DNA of 64,000 bases from Ilex aquifolium (Eukaryota > Streptophyta > Magnoliopsida > Aquifoliales > Aquifoliaceae): positions 24,146,811-24,210,810 of the forward strand of contig OX637403.1 in the NCBI GenBank assembly GCA_951799425.1. The letters are read 5' to 3'. Both the position numbers and the translations under genes were made by a program. Shown in pieces: positions 44,183 to 55,673 of the stretch. Positions within the stretch are counted from its first letter, which is position 1. The number at the start of each line of letters is the position of its first letter. The notes under the pieces are model-generated. The model saw only the letters and a program-made list of their open reading frames with translations. It did not search any database and was not told the origin of the DNA.

Positions 44183-44706
44183 AGAGCAAAATAGTGAATC
44201 AAATTTTTTTCATATTAAGAAACTTTTATTAGTATCTCAGTTACTACGAAGCCAAAGTCAGACTATAGCTCAAGTTATCAATCTACAATTACTATTCTCG
44301 AGATAAATTTGATACTGATCGAGATTATATACGATTTTGAAACATCACAGAGAGGATAAATAATACCTATTGTATATCTCATGAGTTTACTTAATTAGGT
44401 GTACGATTATGTAAGAAAATCTATAGTGGACATGCAATTATGGTGGTTTAGAATCGAAAAATTAAGGACCGAATAGGCGAGGGTAGAGATAATAATTTTT
44501 TTATACGGCATATTAACACCACTAAAATTAAATATAAAATCAACAAGTTTAGGCTAAGGCTAAGGTTAATCGGGTTTGCGTAGTAAACCAATTGGACAAC
44601 CAACATGTTCATTACACATGTTTTCAAAACACTTTATATAATAAAGGTTAAAAACGTAAACCTATAAAATACTTTAGATAACCTTCGACGAATTCAAATA
44701 ACACAC
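44183..44706. other. 3' flank of LFS-like copy 3 (duplicated host DNA)
   Basis: 44495-44706 matches 51185-51400 (for example GGGTTTGC...AACCAATTGGA..., GTAAACCTATAAAA). It is host DNA belonging to the tandem duplication that carries the LFS-like pseudogenes. Its continuation is at 47544, beyond the Helitron-like insertion. Confidence 0.7.
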
Positions 44707-45545
44707 CATCTATATAATAAAGTAGCTAATTTTTTTTGTCTTTAGCTTTTTACGGCTTAGATTGCTTGAAAAAATATTGATCCAACGATTCTAATACGAA
44801 ATTTTCTCTCCCCCCACTTTTTTGAGCAAGACTTTCATTCGTTCCACAATTCTAAGACTCCTATCTCTCTCTATCGCATACTACACATTAATTAGGTTGT
44901 TAATTATGATTCTAATTAAAGATTATTTTTAAAATTTTCAAATAAACAAATGGATCTTAAATAAATATTCTTTGCATCAAAATGAGTCGAATGACTATAA
45001 TATATGTCATATTTTGTATTGAAATAAAAATACTATAATATTCGAATGGTATAATAGGCGAATAATATATATGTAATGTGGTATATCTATATACTAAGGG
45101 ATCTATCATTATTTGTCTTTAGTTTTTCGTGGCTCAGATTATTTTAATGATCAAATGATCGAAATTCCTCCTCCAAATTTTATTTTACTCAATTATCGGT
45201 TCAAATTGATTATGATTAGTATTCGAATTGAGCTGAATTTAATTGTCAAGTATAAAATATATATTCTTACTTAAACTTAATTTTGCTTGAATTTTACGAG
45301 TATTCAAGTTGAAGTCAAATTGAAATTGATTGTAAAAATAATAAAGACTAACTAAATTAAAAAAAAAAAAGTTATGACATCACAGTGAACGAGAATAAAT
45401 AAAAATTAGTTTGTAGGTTTAAGATAGAAGTGTTAATTGAGTCGAACTTAAATTCCATTTTCGGTTTGACGTAATTATGATTAAGACTCGAATTGAGCTG
45501 AATTTGATTGTGATTATAAAGTATAAATTATTTCTTAAACTTAAA

Positions 45546-47044
45546 GGGTGGGGTTATTCCCACCCTCAAATCTCCATTCCTACCCCATTTAATTTCTCAT
45601 TATTAAACTACTAAGTCCACCCGTTCTATACCTGTAACACCCCACCCTCCACATGGCATAATATTGTCCGCTTTAGGCCCACTGGGTCTCACGGTTTTGT
45701 TCCTCCCAGTACCCCTGGAAAAAGACCTTATGCCATGTAAGGCGAGGGGCTTACTTATAAGCCCAGCAACTTTCCCCTCCTTAACCGATGTGGGATACAG
45801 GATCTCACAATCCACCCCCCTTAGGGCTGCACGTCCCCGTGCAGTAGCTAGCCAACTACCCGCCCGCCCACATGCACGCAAGCACGGCAAGGGCCCACAC
45901 TCGATCCAGCCACCCTCCACATGGCATAATATTGTCCGCTTTGGGCCCACTGGCCTTCACGGTTTTGTTTCTCCCAGTACCCCTAGGAAAAGGCCTTATG
46001 CCATGTAAGGCGAGGGGCTTACTTATAAACCCAGCAACTTTCCCCTCCCTAACCGATGTGGGACACCAGGATCTCACAATCCACCCCCCTCAGGGCTGCA
46101 CGTCCCCGTGCAGCAGCTCGCCAGCTACCTGCCCGCCCACTACACGCGAGCACGACAGGGGCCCACACTCGGTCTAGGCGAGAGTCGGCTCTGATACCAA
46201 CTTGTAACACCCCACCCTCCACATGACATAATATTGTCCGTTTTGGGCCCACTGACCCTCACGATTTTGTTTCTCCCAGTACCCCTGGGAAAATGTCTTG
46301 TGCCATGTAAGGCGAGGGGCTTACTTATAAACCCAGCAACTTTCCCCTCCATAACCGATGTGAGACACCAGGATCTCACAATACCCACATCATACTACAT
46401 ACACCCCTTTTAAAAAGAAAAAAATGAAACAAGAAAAAAAAAAAGAAGCAAACTGAAACAAGAAGGAAAAAAAAAATCAAACAAAGATTAAAGGAACAAG
46501 TAAAACTACAAAACGCAAAATCACAAAACGCAAAACCGGACATGAAAAAAAAAAGTATCAAGTACAAACACAAAATCGAACAAAAAAAAAAATAACAATC
46601 ATAGATACAAAACCTAAACAAGATAAAAAAAAAAACAACAAATAATCTGAAAAACATATATATATACACACACACACATAAATTCTAAATAAAAAAATAT
46701 TAAACTTGACAGAGATATCAAAATATATCGAAAATAATAAAAATTCACACAACAAACAGGATATCAAATATATAATTAAATTTAGAAGTAATACTAACAT
46801 ATATCTCACTTGAAAAATTCATATTAAAAAAGAATTTTTTGTGAGTGCATGAGATGAAATAGAGAATGAAAACCTAATTATGACAAAATATAAGGTAAGT
46901 TTACTTATTAAACAGGGTGTATGCAGCATGGGGTGGACTTAGTTACTAATCGAGTGTGTATAGAAGGGGTGGACTTAGTAGTTTGATAATGAGAAATTAA
47001 ATGGGGTGACAATGGAGATTTGTGGGGTGGGAATAACTCCACCC
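45546..47044. mobile_element. Mutator-like non-autonomous element (MULE)
   Basis: Inverted terminal repeats of about 85 bp (GGGTGGGGTTATTCCCACC... and its complement at 46960-47044, a few mismatches). A perfect 9-bp target duplication AAACTTAAA (45537-45545, 47045-47053) is diagnostic of Mutator-type transposition. It is 1499 bp, of which 748 are a TRIM inserted just inside the left repeat. There is no transposase; the rest is A-rich. Confidence 0.85.
45633..46380 (-). mobile_element. TRIM with three LTR copies
   Basis: Miniature LTR retrotransposon flanked by a perfect duplication ATACC (45628-45632, 46381-46385). LTRs are about 177 bp, TGTAACACCCC...GGATCTCACA: 45633-45809, a copy lacking its first bases at 45910-46079, and 46203-46380. 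On the minus strand TGGTATCAGAGC (46188-46199) abuts the right LTR as primer site, and GGGGGGTGGAT abuts the left LTR as purine tract. The LTR-internal-LTR-internal-LTR order points to unequal recombination between LTRs. No coding capacity. Confidence 0.85.
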
Positions 47045-47639
47045 AAACTTAAATTCGATTGAATTTTACGAATATTTAAGTTGAGTTCAAATGGAAACTG
47101 ATTTTAATTACTCAACAAAATTTTTTACATCTACGAGAATTTACGTGAAACTTTTGGACGTTTTCTTCACAAAAGTTACACGAACTCACATTGAAAAAAT
47201 GGTACAAAGATAATATTATGAACTTTAGATAGAAACCTGCAGAAAAATAAATAGTTATATTTTTTTGAAATTTGAGATAAAGTTTATTAAAAATGTTAAA
47301 ATTGTGAATGTTTAATCAATAATAATTATATTTTCTCAGATTTTTGAACTAATATGTTGTAGTAGTTGTAACGTGACTTTCGTTATATAAATGTTTGATT
47401 ATATATGTTTTGTATACAGGTTGAACAATATCAATTTGATCGTTGTATTGTTGAAGTTATATTATACATTGTCTTTATTTATGAAAAAATATTTATAATT
47501 TTTTACAAGTAACGTAATGCCTTCAGACACGGATAATTACTAGTTTTTTTATATCATATGATCACAATTACGTCAACTTGGATGAGTAGATTTTAAAAGT
47601 ACATAACAAATAGAATCCCCAACTGTAAGTATAACATAT

Positions 47640-48690
47640 CATAAACAGAATCAATTAACCATATTAATGGGTCCATTATCACTCAAGAGGATTGTAATGC
47701 GTTCTCCATATTCTACACCATGATCTGAATGACAGTCAACAAAGCAGGTAAAAAAAAAAAAACCCTTCAAATGTGAACCCTTAAATCGTATCAGCCAGAA
47801 TTGTCCATTAAATCTCTCATCCATGCTGATCATCACCGTTGATTGACAATACTTTCATCATCGGTAAATAAAACTTGAATCCCATGTTATTATCCACAAT
47901 ATCATACGTTAAATTACATTTAATCAGGTCGATTGCAAGTAATTTCTTGTGACACCACTTGATGGACTTGTCACTTCCGTCCGATGTTTTTTTTTTTTTT
48001 TCGGAAAGTAAAAGTAAATGTATTAAGGAACATGAAACACGGGGAATACCCGCAAAATGTACAGTGAGCCCCATAGGACATGAAGCCAAAAAAGACCAAC
48101 CAATGTTACAAAACACAAAAACACAAATCTGTAGGGGATGCCCAGTTTGAAGGTATCCCCCACAGAGTTGATGACGAAAAACATATACAAGAGCATGGCC
48201 AGCAGCTGTAGGAAACCAGCAGAGAAAACCAACAGCTTGAGAAGTGCATCACACCAACAGCCGGAAAGCGCCTGGAACAAAACCTATGGGAAGGACCCAA
48301 TGTAGAATAGCAGGAGACCAGGCAAGACCACCAGCAAGCAGTTCAACCGCAGGAACATTGTATAAACACCACGGGATACAAGGAGCAGGCAGTAAATACA
48401 GGGTATCCAACCAACAAACCCAGATGCAGGCACCAGAACTGAAGAGCCAGAAGCAGACACTTCCGTCCGATGTTGATGGTATCGTGGCGGTGCAGTATCG
48501 AATGAGGCTAGGCTTTCCATAGTCTCCCTCAACTTGGTACGTAACAGGCATCAATGTTCGGAAGCCACTGGTGAATGTTGAAAAAATCCTCCAATAGAGG
48601 CCATACTTGCTCTACTGTTGTGTCCCTTAGTTTTGGAGTGGTTTTGCATTCTCATCTAGGCTGTCTTTTCCACTATGAAAGAGAAGAGAA
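47640..48690 (-). pseudogene. LFS-like copy 3, interrupted by a retroposon
   Basis: Third member of the LFS-like array. Minus-strand pieces include S-I-K-W-C-H-K-K-L-L-A-I-D, Y-D-I-V-D-N-N-M-G-F-K and N-G-D-D-Q-H-G, and upstream of the insertion the counterparts of Y-Q-V-E-G and the N-terminal block. The 3' phrase TAATGGGTCCATTATCACTCA matches the other copies. It is broken by a 469-bp insertion (47989-48457) plus substitutions, a poly-A tract near 47750 and a lost start region. Confidence 0.85.
47989..48457 (-). mobile_element. 5'-truncated LINE-type insertion
   Basis: Flanked by a perfect 17-bp duplication CACTTCCGTCCGATGTT (47972-47988, 48458-48474). On the minus strand it ends TTTACTTTTACTTTCCG followed by A12, typical of target-primed reverse transcription. 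469 bp. A minus-strand hydrophobic reading frame (48023-48280) is probably fortuitous. Confidence 0.85.
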
Positions 48691-48886
48691 AGAAATATGT
48701 CCCAAGTTATATGAGGGTCTTAGTGATAATGAATATACACGAGTGATGTTACATTGACCTAACTTACTGGTTGGATTAGTAGCAAGTCTTTATATTAGAT
48801 GTGATTCATTGTCATCCAACAGTTACAGTGGATTAGGTCAGTAAATTACGTCGGAGTAACATTATTGTATACACATTAGAGATAAG

Positions 48887-49360
48887 TGTCACAACCTGCT
48901 TTTAGAAGGATGTGGAGAACCCTAGAGTGGAGGTTTCGGAGTATTCTAAGTCTTCTTCAGAACTTAATCCTTGGAGAACACTAGAGAGGGAAGGAGAAGT
49001 TTATAGAAACCTAGAGTATCCTAGAGTATTCTTATATATGTAATTATCTAGATGTTTGTATAGAAGTTTCTAGAGACAGCCTATATAGTTGGCACTTGGC
49101 AAGGTCTTAGTCATTCATTGTAAGAACAAAGAGCCTATAAATAGGGGGTGAGTCTCGTGTACTCACCAAGTCTCAAGTAGTATTATTCCCTTGAGCAATA
49201 CATTTCTACATTCTCTCAAACTCCCTTACTCTATCTCCTTGTGTTTCTCTAGCATCTTGAATTAGCTAGGTTGGAAGGCTTACTTACCACTTTCAAGAAA
49301 GTTTACTAGTGTCTAAGTGTCGCACGAGAGTTTGGAAAGTGCAAGCCCGTGATATAAATA
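48887..49360 (+). mobile_element. Probable solo LTR upstream of LFS-like copy 3
   Basis: Begins TGTCACAACC. It contains a promoter-like CCTATAAATAGGGGG near 49138 and CT-rich leader sequence. The paralogous region near 52.6 kb (AGAGGTAAG joined to GCACATAAAAAGTTGG) is continuous, which shows an empty site and places the insertion here. The right end and target duplication are blurred. A relative lies at 55674-55978. Confidence 0.55.
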
Positions 49361-49855
49361 GCATTAAAAGTTGGAGTTTATCAACATACCCATGCAAAAA
49401 AGAAAAAAAATTTATTCTCAATCAAATGTTGTTTCAGTCTTATTTCTCAAACCTAAGCAATTTTTGAAAACACCATTTTCATTGTTTTAAAGATTAGTCT
49501 AGCCTAAAAATATCATTTGGACTGACATTTTTCGATAAAAGGCATTTTTTAGAATGACATTTTTTTTATAAAAAAAAAGTGCGGAACAATATTTATTTAA
49601 TATTCTTTCGTAAATACAAAAACATTATAACCCAAAAGAAAAAAAATTATACTCGTCTCTCCTTTTCATATGGCTTTGACTTTTCCCATCATATACTCTG
49701 CTCCAACGATACGTCATATTCTCGAATACATTTATATGCCTCGATTTCATTTGATCCTCTTACAATATCCCATTTAGTATTCTAACAGCTTTACATAATT
49801 AATCTTGTAAAGGCTTGAGCATGCGTAAGTCACCACAAATGACCAGCATGAATTT

Positions 49856-50185
49856 TTTTTTTTTGGTAAGATCAATTCCATAAAAAAAAACGATAATGAG
49901 TTTATGTACACAGGTGTATCTAAAGGGATGGTTGATCTTCTAAAACAAGAAAATAGAAGATCCCCATTTCTATAGGAAAAGAATACATTGTAAATTCACA
50001 TTTCAAAAGAACAAAAAGAAAGTGACAAGATCAAGTGACTTCAAACCATGAACAACAAATTGAAGCACCTTCCAGCATTGCAGCAGCACCATCAGCATCA
50101 AGCAAAATCAAAAATAGCACCAACATCACAACCACTTGTAACCATATATGGAGGCAGCACAAGCAAAAAGCAATCAGCACCAATT
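49856..50185 (-). mobile_element. LINE/SINE-type retroposon with target duplication
   Basis: A 14-bp duplication ACCAGCATGAATTT (49842-49855, 50186-50199) flanks 330 bp. On the minus strand it ends GGAATTGATCTTACC plus an A-run. Not similar in sequence to the 47989-48457 insertion, but the same insertion mechanism and orientation. Confidence 0.75.
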
Positions 50186-50199
50186 ACCAGCATGAATTT

Positions 50200-51484
50200 G
50201 CGGTAAAAAGGAAAATACAGTTAGATTATTTTTTTGGGCAAACCAAATACTAATTAAAGAAGAGGAAAAATGAGTCATTTATTATAGTCGACTTGATTAT
50301 AAACATGGGTTACAACCGTTGTCTTGCACCAATCGATAGAGAAATTCAAGAAGTCCTATAAAATATAAAAACTATAATTAGTGATTCTACAACAAAAATT
50401 CAAAACATACATGAGTAAGATATTTACGTACCCTTATGCTCTGTTTGGTAAGAGAGATGAAAAATAAAATAAATAAAAAGTGAGGGGAATAGATTTTTCA
50501 ACCATGAAGAAAATAAAGTTTTTGTTTTCATCTTTTTTAATTGCAGGTATATCGACAAAAGAAACAAAAATTGAAGGTTCAATAGTAAATTTTCAAAGCT
50601 AATTGTTGACATAAATACTAATTAGTTATTAATATTATGCCTATACATAAACAGATGTTCATACTTATATGATTGTTTGTCTTTATTTCAGGATAACTAA
50701 AATAAATTATTACGACACCAAAACTTTATTGGAATGACTTTTTAGTGTTGTTGGAAGTATTTCTTTTGAATGTATTCCGGATACATATTTTGGTGGACTT
50801 GATTACATATTTTAAGGGATTGGATTATTAAATTCAATGTATGTTGGATAGAGGCTTTAATGTGGTTTAAAGATGTCATTTGAATTAAACTATTTTTATG
50901 CAGTTGAATTGCAAGTTTTAATGACGGTAAAATGTTGTATAATTTAATTGCTTGTATATTATTGTGAACAGGAACAAAATATAGAAGCACAAACAAAAAA
51001 AAACACTTACTTATTTTTATAATGAACAACAGAACAAAAGAAAACTATTTGTTGGAGGCATTTTTGGCGTTTATTTAAACGTTGCTAAATAAAATTCCGG
51101 CACCGACAATTTTCCTGGCTTTTATTTTTTGCCAGCAAAGACGCCAGTGTAAAATTTAGCACAAATTAAGTCAGCGTGGTGATGATAGTTTTTATCTACG
51201 ACATATTAACACAATTGAAATCCAACATAAAATTAACAAGTTTATTTAGGATAACTTTAATCGGGTTTGCATTGTAAAACAATTGGAGGACAATCAACAT
51301 GCTCATTACTGATGTTTTCAAAAGTAGTTATACAATAAAAATTCAAAAAGTAAACCTATAAAACACTTTTTAGATACCCTTCGTAGAGTTTAAACACGAC
51401 ACGATTCTTTTATATCATATGATCACACTTACATCAGCATGAATAGAATAGAATATATCATAGACAGAATCTATTAACTTATTA
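50200..51484. other. Host DNA between LFS-like pseudogenes
   Basis: AT-rich, no gene seen. 51185-51460 is the paralogous 3' flank shared with 44495-44706 plus 47544-47600. Confidence 0.55.
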
Positions 51485-52425
51485 ATGGGTCCATTATCAC
51501 TCATGGGGATTGCAATGTTTTCTCCATATTCTCTTCTATGCTCTGAAGAATGGAGTCGACATAGGTAAAGAAATCATCAAATGTTGAATCCTTCGACCGG
51601 ATCAGCCACAATTGTTCATTCAATCTCACATCCATGCTGATCGCCACTGTTGATTAGCAACACTTTCATCGTCGATAACCACTTGATGAACTTGCCATTG
51701 TCGTCCTATGATGATGACACTATCGAATGAGGCCAGGCTGTTCATGTAACGATCCCGATCCATATTTTAATTAATAATAATATTGTCCGCTTTAGAATTG
51801 GCCTGCACAACTTTGTTTTGACAGGTTTTTTAGATCACCCAGAAAAGACCTTATTACAATTAAGGATATTGGGTCTACATATAAAGCACTTCACGTTGAC
51901 TTGACCATGCAGTGTGGGATTGCACTATGGCATTATAACACCAAATATCATGGTTTCCACAATCCACCCCACTTAAGGGCCACACGTCCTTGTGCTGGCC
52001 TAAGCCTCGTGTTGGCCTAAGCCCAAGCACTTACTAGACCATCTGCAGCCAATCCACACTCTTCCGGTTGGTCTCAGCTCTGATATCATTTAGTAACGAC
52101 CTCAATCTATATTGTAACAGTATTGTTTGTTTTAGGCCTGACCCGTACGACTTTGTTTCTCTCTTTTAGACATCACCCAAAAAAGACCTTATTACAATTA
52201 AGGATATTGAGTCTACATATAAGAAGGGAAGAAGGCTTCAAATCCCATGGTTTCCATAATTCATTGTTTCGTCAACTTGGTATCATGTATCAATGTTAGG
52301 AATCCATCTGTGAATGCTGCAAAAATCCTCCAAGAGAGATCATCCTTGTTCTACTGTGATGTCCCTTAGTTTTGCAGTGGCTTTGCCTAGCCTTCCCATC
52401 TAGGCTGTGCTTTTTCTACCATGAG
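51485..52425 (-). pseudogene. LFS-like copy 4, interrupted by a TRIM
   Basis: Fourth copy. The phrase TAATGGGTCCATTATCACTCA and the C-terminal block lie at 51485-51740. The N-terminal block is at 52265-52425 (start-like ATG near 52421, then counterparts of the W-E-G-K, D-F-C-S and T-C-Y-Q-V segments). It is split by 51745-52258 and has frameshifts and a large deletion in the middle. Non-functional. Confidence 0.8.
51745..52258 (-). mobile_element. TRIM inside LFS-like copy 4
   Basis: LTRs 51745-51961 and about 52091-52258 share TAACGA(T/C)C, AATATTGTCCGCTTTAG-like and AAAGACCTTATTACAATTAA; the right copy lacks about 50 bp. On the minus strand a degenerate initiator-Met primer site (TGATATCAGAGC) abuts the right LTR and a purine tract (CTTAAGTGGGGTGGAT) the left. 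Flanks GTTCA/ATTCA match 4 of 5. It is a diverged relative of the TRIM at 45633. Confidence 0.72.
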
Positions 52426-55400
52426 AGAGATCAAAAAGAAATATGTCCGAAGTCATGAGGTTTTAGTGATAATGAAAATATATAGTAATGCTACATCAAC
52501 TTAATTTATTGGTGTAATGTTACTGTCAATCGAATTACTAAAGTGGATTAGGTCAATAAATTAGGACTGAATAATGTTTTTGAATATACATTAGAGGTAA
52601 GGCACATAAAAAGTTGGAATTTTTCACCATAACCGTGCAAAACAAAAACTTTATTTTCAACCAAAGGTAGTTTTGAACTTATTTCTCAAACCTAAGAAAT
52701 TGTTAAACAACGGCATTCCAAGTGACGTTTTCACGTTAAAAACACTAATTCAAATGATTTTAATGTCATTTTCTTTGTTTCAAAGATAGCGATATCTATC
52801 TATGTAGTGAATAGTGTGTAACATAAAGACGTCATTTGAACTAATTTCCAAATAAAAGATGTTATTCAGAATGACATTTTTTAAAATTACTTGATTTTGA
52901 AAATTAAGACCAAAACTAAGAAGTTGGGAAGTAAGATTTTAAAATAAATGGGTATAGCGAAAAACTCCTTAGAGTTTTTTTTTGAAAGAAAGAACTCTAA
53001 GTTGAATGACAAATAAATGTATTAAACTTCTAAGCAGGGGTGGAGTGAAAAAATAGTTTTGGGTGGGCACTCGGTGCTTTAACAAACTTTAGTTTTTGCC
53101 TTGTAATTAATAAAAATGATATGACATATTTATGTTTAATTACAACATGTTTAATATTAAAAATTCAGTAAGGATAGAATGCCAAAAATCAATGAGCATA
53201 ATGTATAAAATTGAAAATCTATACTACTTCTAAAAGTCACTATAGTTGAAAAACTTTTGATTGATTGAATTAGAATTAGCAAAATAAATAATTACAATAC
53301 TATCTATTTAAATTAATGAGTTCATTAATATTTTGTGGAATGGTGATGGTTACAAACCATTTGGGTGTCTACTGGGCACCGGTTATTCTTTTCAGAAGTT
53401 GAATGGCCTCTCTTCATGAAGCATCATTCTTTCTTCTTCTCTAAATAATGGAGGTATAATTGCAATAATTTATAAGGGTTTTCAGTAGTCTTTTCAATTA
53501 CCAGATTTTAATTTTTAAGGAGTACTGTTAATATATTTTATTCCAATTCCCTTCATTTTTCCTCAACCAAAGCAATTGCTCCTGAAATGAACTCATCACT
53601 TCTAGAACTCAAACTTTATTCTGGTTTTGTTTCTCTTCTGCATTGATGAACTCTTTTCATCCTCTTTAGACTTTGCAGCATAGCAATATGTAAAACTTGC
53701 AATTTGTTTTCTTTGTGACTAATCAATTGTAAGCATGGTTTTTTATGAAGGTGTCTATCGGTCAAAGATCCATATCTCCAACAAGATACTAATCTCAACG
53801 AGTAGTTTGTTGGTGGTTATGGGCACTTTCTCTGTCATTTTTCATAGAGTTCTCTTTTTTTTGCATATCATAATACTTTTGCATCTGGGAGGCAAAGAAA
53901 CCTATTACGATAAATTGATTCGACTGATTGGCTAAAGTGCATATAGATTAATTTGCACTTGGAGTTTTGCATGATAGGGTCAAATAGTTTTTGGTGTATT
54001 GAAAACATGTCATTTCCACATGTAGAAAAATTGATTGGGCTGGTGGAATACGAATGAACATATTGGTTTAAGTGTTTGACAGTTATCCTCTTTCTTCTGT
54101 TTTTATCCTCCAAACTTTGTGCCGGTTCTTCTATTCATAGTATTATTCTACGTCTATTTGTTGCATGCATGTTATGAAAACAAATCAGTTTCTATCTCAT
54201 TGTAAAAACTTGTTTGTGGACATCTATTATGAATATTGAGGACGTAATAAAGTCAATACAAAATTTCTAAGCAATTTGAAATAGGAATACTTCTTTCCAA
54301 ACAACAACCTAATTATGGTCCCCATTTGGTTATTCATATCAGTAACAAAGTTGGGCGCTATGAGAGTATGCTTGGTCCATGGCAACCTATTTTGAGTAAA
54401 TTTTCTTATGCAAGTTTATTGTAACATTAATATGATAATAGTGACCAATATAACATTACAATAATAAAAAAAATCTTAAATATGTAAAAGTGGGATAAAC
54501 ATTACCATTATATATCAATGAGTTTAGCAGTGAAGCCATTTCATCAAATGGTTTTAAAAAAAATTCTTAGCTGGCCAGTGAAAACTTCTTTCACTCTGTT
54601 CTTTTATTTTCGTTTCGTGTATTGTATACTTAATTTATTTTACAATTTTATAAGACTGATGGATTTTAATTGGATTTGCCTATATGCAATATTATGTAGT
54701 TTAAGTATTGAGATAATTTGGTTAGTTTAAAGGTTTTTTTTTTTTTTTGCATGGTTGAGAAATGAAAATGGTGGTATGGATATAAATAATAGATAAAGAC
54801 AGTTATATTTACAATTTTATTGTTGTTTATAGAATTTATGGGTCCAAGCTTATATTCTTTTTTTTTTTTGCAACAGAGTGTCCAAATTTGCGTCAACTAC
54901 TCTCTCAAGCTCAACAAAAATTTAATAAAATAGGTGGAATTTAATGTTATTTGCCTATTTTCATTTTTTATAATTTGATATGGTATATGACATTCAGTTG
55001 CTTCTCTTGGAGCTCAATTTTTTTTGAATTATTGCAAAAGATATAAAATTTTACTTTTAGTATAAGGAGGGTCTGTAAAAATTTCTAGGCCAAAGAAAAA
55101 TTGTATATATATATACTACTCATAAAATCAGTAATTGATAAAAACTTTTGATTTCATTTTTTATGCTCAATCAATTAAACAAAGTCAATCATATCCTAAC
55201 CCATCTTTTGATTTTAACTTCCATATTTCTTTGATATCATATTAAATCACAAAATCTAGAACTCATATTAGATCCTTTGACTTACAAATCCTTTCAACTC
55301 ATAAATTTTTTATCTCACAGGTTCTTAATTGCATATAAGTTTTTATGTCTACTTCACCTTGAGTTATTAATTTTTTAAAATTGTTTATTTCACTTTTTGA

Positions 55401-55673
55401 CCACTAAATCCAGATAAAAGTATAATTTAGTCACCATCAAACCACATTATATAAAGCACGCACATACAAATTTTAAAAAATGTTAATTGTAAGATATTTT
55501 AATTTATTTGTAATGTTATGGGTATAAATTTTTTATCCTAACAAAGGGTTACTTCGTGTTAACTACAAAAAAATCTAAAACAGTAGTTGAGAATGGTTCA
55601 CGTACAACGTAAGTGTGCATCAATTAGTAATAAAAAAACTAATTAAACGTATGCTTATATTTTGGAGGTGGAG
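52426..55673. other. Intergenic, no gene recognised
   Basis: 52426-52900 is the upstream flank of LFS-like copy 4, similar to 48690-48886 plus 49361-49575. From 52900 on, AT-rich sequence without recognisable genes. CAGGGGTGGAGTGAAAAA at 53036 resembles one end of a hAT-type element, with no second end found. Confidence 0.5.

Larger units (their letters stand above)
44707..47543 (+). mobile_element. Helitron-like element carrying nested insertions
   Basis: Begins TCTATATAATAAAGTAG and ends CACGGATAATTACTAG, with A before and T after: Helitron-type 5' TC, 3' CTAG and A|T target without duplication. The paralogous DNA near 51.40 kb runs uninterrupted across this point and shows the empty site. 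The 3' hairpin is weak, so the call is tentative. No Rep/helicase frame is present. A second 5'-end-like sequence near 45089 (TCTATATACTAAGGG, then TTTGTCTTTAG) suggests an internal duplicate or an older copy. Without the inner elements it is about 1.3 kb. Confidence 0.62.

Noticed and set aside
45633-46380. Cassandra-type TRIM with 5S rRNA promoter
   Set aside because: The LTRs lack the 5S internal promoter sequence; only the general TRIM structure is supported.
46376-46809. Phe/Cys-rich minus-strand frames
   Set aside because: They come from A-rich simple sequence in the MULE interior.
48023-48554. Hydrophobic minus-strand frames that resemble a small membrane protein
   Set aside because: They lie within the 469-bp retroposon or cross its border; composition follows T-rich sequence and there is no family match.
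53036-53400. hAT-type element starting CAGGGGTGGAGTGAAAAA
   Set aside because: Only one end recognisable; boundaries and TSD cannot be supported.
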